DNA from: JADJNW01 sp964526645
GTDB taxonomy: Bacteria > Bacteroidota > Bacteroidia > Chitinophagales > Saprospiraceae
Length of the DNA: 64,000 nt
Assembly (NCBI GenBank): GCA_964526645.1
Contig: CAZGJN010000003.1
Span: forward strand, 1 to 64,000
Direction: 5' to 3'
Made by a program: the position numbers and the translations under genes
Notes under the pieces: generated by a model
Database searches by the model: none
Told to the model about the DNA's origin: nothing
What the model saw: the letters and a program-made list of their open reading frames with translations, nothing else
Part shown: in pieces, positions 60,681 to 64,000 of the stretch
Layout of the letters: every line of letters begins with the position of its first letter
Position numbering within the stretch: position 1 is the stretch's first letter

Positions 60681-63113
60681 TTAGTTTCTTTTCACTCTGT
60701 TTTGTTCTTCTTCCGTAGCGGTGCTGCGTTGGCGCGTGGGTTTTACTTCCTTGTTGCCAAACTTGTAGGTAAAAGTCAGGTTTGCCCGTCGGGATTCAAA
60801 TTGTCCCTTCACATTGGCGTTGATATTGTCTTGTTGTATATTCACATTCCAGCGATTAGTAAAGAACAGGTCACTCACATTTAGCTTGAGGTTGGCTTTG
60901 CCATTCCACAATGATTTGAAAATACCAGCATCAATGGCGTACTGTGGTTGCGTTTCAAACATACCATACACCCCTGCCGAATTATAAAAGCCCGATAGCT
61001 CGCCTCTGAAGCCTTTAGGTAGGGTGAAAGTATTGGAAACATAAGCATTGTAAGACAACTGTCGGTTGTCAATTTGACTTGCCAAATAAGCCGACTGAAA
61101 ATGATTGATGAAAGCCGATACATTAATACGCGCTGACCACCAGTTGGCAATTTTAACCGGAGCGGAGAAATTGACACTATAATTATCAAATTGCGCCAAG
61201 TTGGCGCGGGTCTGGTAAGTCGTGCGCGCTTCGTCATCCTGTTCCAGTACTTCCGTCATGGCATCTTCTGTGTGGCTGTAGCTCAGGGTCACCATAAAAT
61301 TTTGTTTGAAGCCATAATTCACCGAGAAAGAATTGGTGTATTGCGCCTGTAGGAAAGGATTGCCCCGTCCAAAAGTGTATTTATCCAAGAAAAAAGTAAA
61401 TGGATTCAAATCCTGATAAGACGGGCGATCAATTCGCCGGCTATACGAATAACTCAGGTTGTGTTTTTCAGCGATGGTGTGCGAAAGGCTTAAGCTGGGG
61501 AAGAGGTTCAAGTAATCGCGCTTAACCCGCTCGTCCAGTGTTACAGAAACGCCATCGGAAATAGTGTATTCTGCGCGCAGGCCCGTTTGGATACTAAAGC
61601 CCTTGAACTGCTTGCTGGCGTTGATGTAAGCAGCGTGGATCGTCTCTTCGTACAAAAACTGATTGGTCAGGAATGTATCTACTACAAATTCCGTATCCTG
61701 GTTTCTCAAAAATCGGATGCTATTGTCCGTTTCGACAAAACTACTTTTGAGTCCTGCTTCCAGATTGACATCCCCTTTCAAAGGCTGGGTGTAGTCGAGT
61801 TTGAGCGCTTGGATAGTCACATCGGAATTGGTAGTGCCGCGCAGCAATTCAGGTAAAAGGACTTCCACATCGGCTTCGTTGAAAAAGAAATTATCACTGA
61901 TTTGATTCATCGGATTAGAAAAAGTAGAATAGTCTGCGTCGAACGTGAGTTCAGCGCCTTTGTCGCCGAAGGTACGCCGCAGGTTGAAGTTGTAAGTAAA
62001 ATTATCCCAATCTTCTCTTGTATTTGTGAGAGCATTGACCTGTGAAAAAGGTTCTGGATTGGCACCGGAAATGAGGGTGAGAATGTCGCTATGCTCTCGC
62101 CAGTAACCTGAATTGCCAGAAAAGAGTAGGCCGATGGTCGTTTTTTTATCCAAAAACCAGTCAGCACCGCCTTTGAAATTGTGGCTATTGACCCAATTGA
62201 CACGATCATTGGTCTGATCAAAAATAGATGCTGCCCCTTCAAAAGGGATAATGCGGTAGATGTCCATGTCATTAAATCGCTGGGCATAATAGTAGCTGTA
62301 ATTGCCAAAAAGATTGAATTGCTGCTGGCGGTAGTTGAGTTGCAAGCCAGTGTTTGCTTTTGGATACCTGCCGTAGCCACCGCCGAGCGTCAGCGTTCCA
62401 TTCATGCCAAGATTTTTGTCTTTTTTGAGCCGAATGTTGATAATTCCTGCATTGCCCGCAGCATCGTACTTGGCGGATGGATTGTGGATGATTTCAATTT
62501 TTTCGATATTATTGGCAGGCATACTTTCCAAAAGGCGGGACACCTCCTCGGCGGAGAGGTAGGATTGCTTGCCATCAAGCATGATCATGACCCCTTGTTT
62601 GCCTTTGAGCGCGATGCGGTTGTTGTTGTCAACGGTCACGCCGGGGGCTTTTGCCAGTAGTTCCAACGCGGAATTACCGGCTGCCACGGGGCTGCCTTCT
62701 ACGTTTACCACCAGCTTGTCATTTTGCAATTCGATAAAAGGTTTTTCTGCTTTGACCGTTACCTCATTTAAAACGACACCACTATTGATTTGCAAATTGG
62801 GAATGGATACATTAGGTTGCGCTTTGCTCACAGCGAAAGGACCGTAGTAGGCAGATTGATACCCCACCATGGTAGCCGCAATGAGATAAGTACCATCTTC
62901 TATGATTTCAAAAATATAAACACCGGCGGAGTCCGTGATACTGCCTTTGAGCAGGCTGGAATCTTTTGGATTTAAAAGTAGAATGTTGGCAAATTCTACC
63001 GCGGAATTATTTTGGTCTGTGATTTTTCCAATCAAGGTGACTTTATCACTGAGCTGAGCCCTGAGTGGGATCATGGTAAGCAGCAATAGAGAAAATGTAA
63101 GTAAACTCCTCAT
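60681..63113 (-). CDS. Outer-membrane beta-barrel protein (TonB-receptor-like, with CarboxypepD-like domain)
   Basis: An 810-residue outer-membrane protein. Signal peptide about 1-19 (MRSLLTFSLLLLTMIPLRA). Residues about 25-115 are a carboxypeptidase-regulatory-like domain (GKITDQNNSAVEFANILLL). A plug domain follows (LAKAPGVTV, MIMLDGKQSYLSAEEV, IEIIHNPSAKYDAAGNAGI). A long outer-membrane barrel runs to the end with repeated Y/F-rich strands (for example SYSYSRRIDRPSYQDLNPF). No TonB box is evident. It fits the outer-membrane beta-barrel family 3 proteins common in Bacteroidota. The ligand is unknown. Confidence 0.88.
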   Translation of the reverse strand: MRSLLTFSLLLLTMIPLRAQLSDKVTLIGKITDQNNSAVEFANILLLNPKDSSLLKGSITDSAGVYIFEIIEDGTYLIAATMVGYQSAYYGPFAVSKAQPNVSIPNLQINSGVVLNEVTVKAEKPFIELQNDKLVVNVEGSPVAAGNSALELLAKAPGVTVDNNNRIALKGKQGVMIMLDGKQSYLSAEEVSRLLESMPANNIEKIEIIHNPSAKYDAAGNAGIINIRLKKDKNLGMNGTLTLGGGYGRYPKANTGLQLNYRQQQFNLFGNYSYYYAQRFNDMDIYRIIPFEGAASIFDQTNDRVNWVNSHNFKGGADWFLDKKTTIGLLFSGNSGYWREHSDILTLISGANPEPFSQVNALTNTREDWDNFTYNFNLRRTFGDKGAELTFDADYSTFSNPMNQISDNFFFNEADVEVLLPELLRGTTNSDVTIQALKLDYTQPLKGDVNLEAGLKSSFVETDNSIRFLRNQDTEFVVDTFLTNQFLYEETIHAAYINASKQFKGFSIQTGLRAEYTISDGVSVTLDERVKRDYLNLFPSLSLSHTIAEKHNLSYSYSRRIDRPSYQDLNPFTFFLDKYTFGRGNPFLQAQYTNSFSVNYGFKQNFMVTLSYSHTEDAMTEVLEQDDEARTTYQTRANLAQFDNYSVNFSAPVKIANWWSARINVSAFINHFQSAYLASQIDNRQLSYNAYVSNTFTLPKGFRGELSGFYNSAGVYGMFETQPQYAIDAGIFKSLWNGKANLKLNVSDLFFTNRWNVNIQQDNINANVKGQFESRRANLTFTYKFGNKEVKPTRQRSTATEEEQNRVKRN

Positions 63114-63445
63114 GGCTTAAGTTTTTTAGTTGTTTGAAAGGATGATTTCAAGCAAAAGACGATTCGCGGAGATGGGGTGTTACAGCAAGCTATCAAATTA
63201 CCGACGAACGATACATTTTCAGCGCCCCAGCGTCAGGGTATTATAGACTAAATCAGGTCTTTATTTTCGGCAGAAAAGCGGATTAGGATGTTATATAATC
63301 TTAGCAGCAAATGCTTTTGGCAACAATAGCGTGGAGAGATTGTATTTTTGTCCTATCTTTCGCCAGACAAATTTGTTACCTTTGCGTTTTTTTGACATCT
63401 AAAATCCACCGTGAAAGCGTTTTTTTTAGTGATTAAATTTGAGTG
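63114..63445 (+). promoter_or_regulatory. Promoter region of the TerC gene
   Basis: The 332-base gap holds two plus-strand -7 boxes: TATTTTTG at 63343-63350 and TACCTTTG at 63377-63384. The second lies 61 bases before the ATG. Nothing else is recognised in it. Confidence 0.4.
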
Positions 63446-64000
63446 ATGACGATCTGGATTGTTTTTCTGGTTTTGATCTTTTTTCTCCTGGCACTCGACC
63501 TGGGGGTTTTTCATAAAAGTCCGCATAATATTTCTACGAAAGAAGCTTTTGGGTGGACGATTTTGTGGGTTTCACTGGCTTCGTTGTTTAGCTTCGTAGT
63601 GTATTTTGCCTATGAAAATGGATGGGTAGCTAATCCCGACGAGCTGGATGGCAAAGAAGCGGTATTGGAGTACATTACTGGATACCTCATCGAGCAATCG
63701 CTCAGTATGGACAATATCTTTGTGATGGCGGTGATTTTTGGTTATTTTAAAATTCCTAAAATCTATCAGCATCGGGTTTTGTTTTGGGGTATCGTAGGGG
63801 CTTTGCTTTTTCGGGGTATCATGATCGGGCTTGGCGTGGTACTTATCCATCAGTTTTCCTGGATTATTTATGTTTTTGGGGCATTATTATTGTATTCGGC
63901 TTATCGAATGCTTTTTTCAGATGGTGAAGGCGTTCATCCCGAAAATAACCCCGTCATTAAGTTGGTGCGACGGTTTTTCCCTGTTACAAAGGATTTCCAC
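63446..64000 (+). CDS. TerC-family integral membrane protein (5' part)
   Basis: The first 185 codons of a TerC/Alx-type protein, running off the right edge. MTIWIVFLVLIFFLLALDLG is the first helix, keeping the conserved aspartate. IEQSLSMDNIFVMAVIF carries the conserved D-N motif of the second conserved helix, and PKIYQHRVLFWGIVGALLFR follows. Family members export manganese or other metals and are linked with tellurite tolerance. The stop codon lies outside the window. Confidence 0.92.
   Translation, partial: MTIWIVFLVLIFFLLALDLGVFHKSPHNISTKEAFGWTILWVSLASLFSFVVYFAYENGWVANPDELDGKEAVLEYITGYLIEQSLSMDNIFVMAVIFGYFKIPKIYQHRVLFWGIVGALLFRGIMIGLGVVLIHQFSWIIYVFGALLLYSAYRMLFSDGEGVHPENNPVIKLVRRFFPVTKDFH

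Noticed and set aside
1..64000. tRNA, rRNA or riboswitch
   Set aside because: I read both strands for T-loop-like and rRNA-like sequence and saw none; a tRNAscan or Rfam run would settle it.

Overview
This window is a chromosomal segment of a member of the Bacteroidota. The evidence is: type IX secretion (T9SS) sorting domains on giant secreted proteins, the T9SS response regulator PorX, a SusC-like outer-membrane beta-barrel with a carboxypeptidase-like plug extension, the ftsX / DUF3098 / uppP / truB gene order, near absence of Shine-Dalgarno sites, and many Bacteroidota-type promoters with a TAnnTTTG -7 box. The mix of choice-of-anchor L and SprB-like repeats, very large secreted repeat proteins and a UDP-glucuronate decarboxylase suggests the Saprospiria. 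That rank is an inference; no rRNA or other marker is present. I see no tRNA, rRNA, CRISPR array, intact insertion sequence or prophage. The window looks like ordinary chromosome with small decayed patches.

Layout. 1-7,100: the 3' end of prfC with a long perfect terminator, a minus-strand two-gene glycosyltransferase unit, a beta-helix lipoprotein, a DUF2911 protein, then mgsA and an aldose epimerase. 7,300-9,200: a minus-strand pair, a Big2/DM13 lipoprotein and an outer-membrane barrel. 9,270-20,000: the secretome block, with an M1 aminopeptidase, a choice-of-anchor L adhesin-like protein with a type B sorting domain, and a 1,920-residue protein made of 16 tandem ~112-residue repeats with a type A sorting domain. 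20,190-26,900: a TPR membrane protein, an HD hydrolase, porX, a DEAD-box RNA helicase, and an OsmC/SDR pair. 26,966-31,600: a more AT-rich stretch with a CcoI-type copper ATPase, pepT and a 720-base gap. 31,600-34,400: an outer-membrane barrel divergent from the nucleotide-sugar pair uxs-rmlB. 34,500-45,700: housekeeping and hypothetical genes (DinB, UbiA-like, M42 peptidase, pyrE/Nudix divergent pair, alpha-glucan phosphorylase and several small secreted proteins). 46,200-51,000: a Dna2-like nuclease-helicase, a decayed UPF0175 antitoxin-like gene and an exonuclease/endonuclease/phosphatase-fold (EEP) hydrolase. 51,100-55,500: superoxide dismutase, ribosome hibernation factor and hypothetical secreted proteins. 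55,620-58,420: the envelope cluster ftsX-DUF3098-uppP-truB. 58,440-60,630: a coiled-coil protein, a GerW/DUF2953 pair and a DUF502 protein. 60,680-64,000: an outer-membrane receptor-like protein and the start of a TerC gene.

How the genes fit together. Several parts concern the cell surface: glycosyltransferases, UDP-xylose and dTDP-sugar synthesis, UppP lipid-carrier recycling, FtsX, and T9SS clients together with the T9SS regulator PorX. The most novel item is the 16-repeat T9SS cargo at 14,234-19,996, whose repeat unit I do not recognise. Other items worth a second look are the shared promoter-like 18-mer in front of the two secreted-protein genes beside it, the spore-type GerW/DUF2953 pair in a non-sporulating lineage, and the helicase with a short in-frame repetitive insert.
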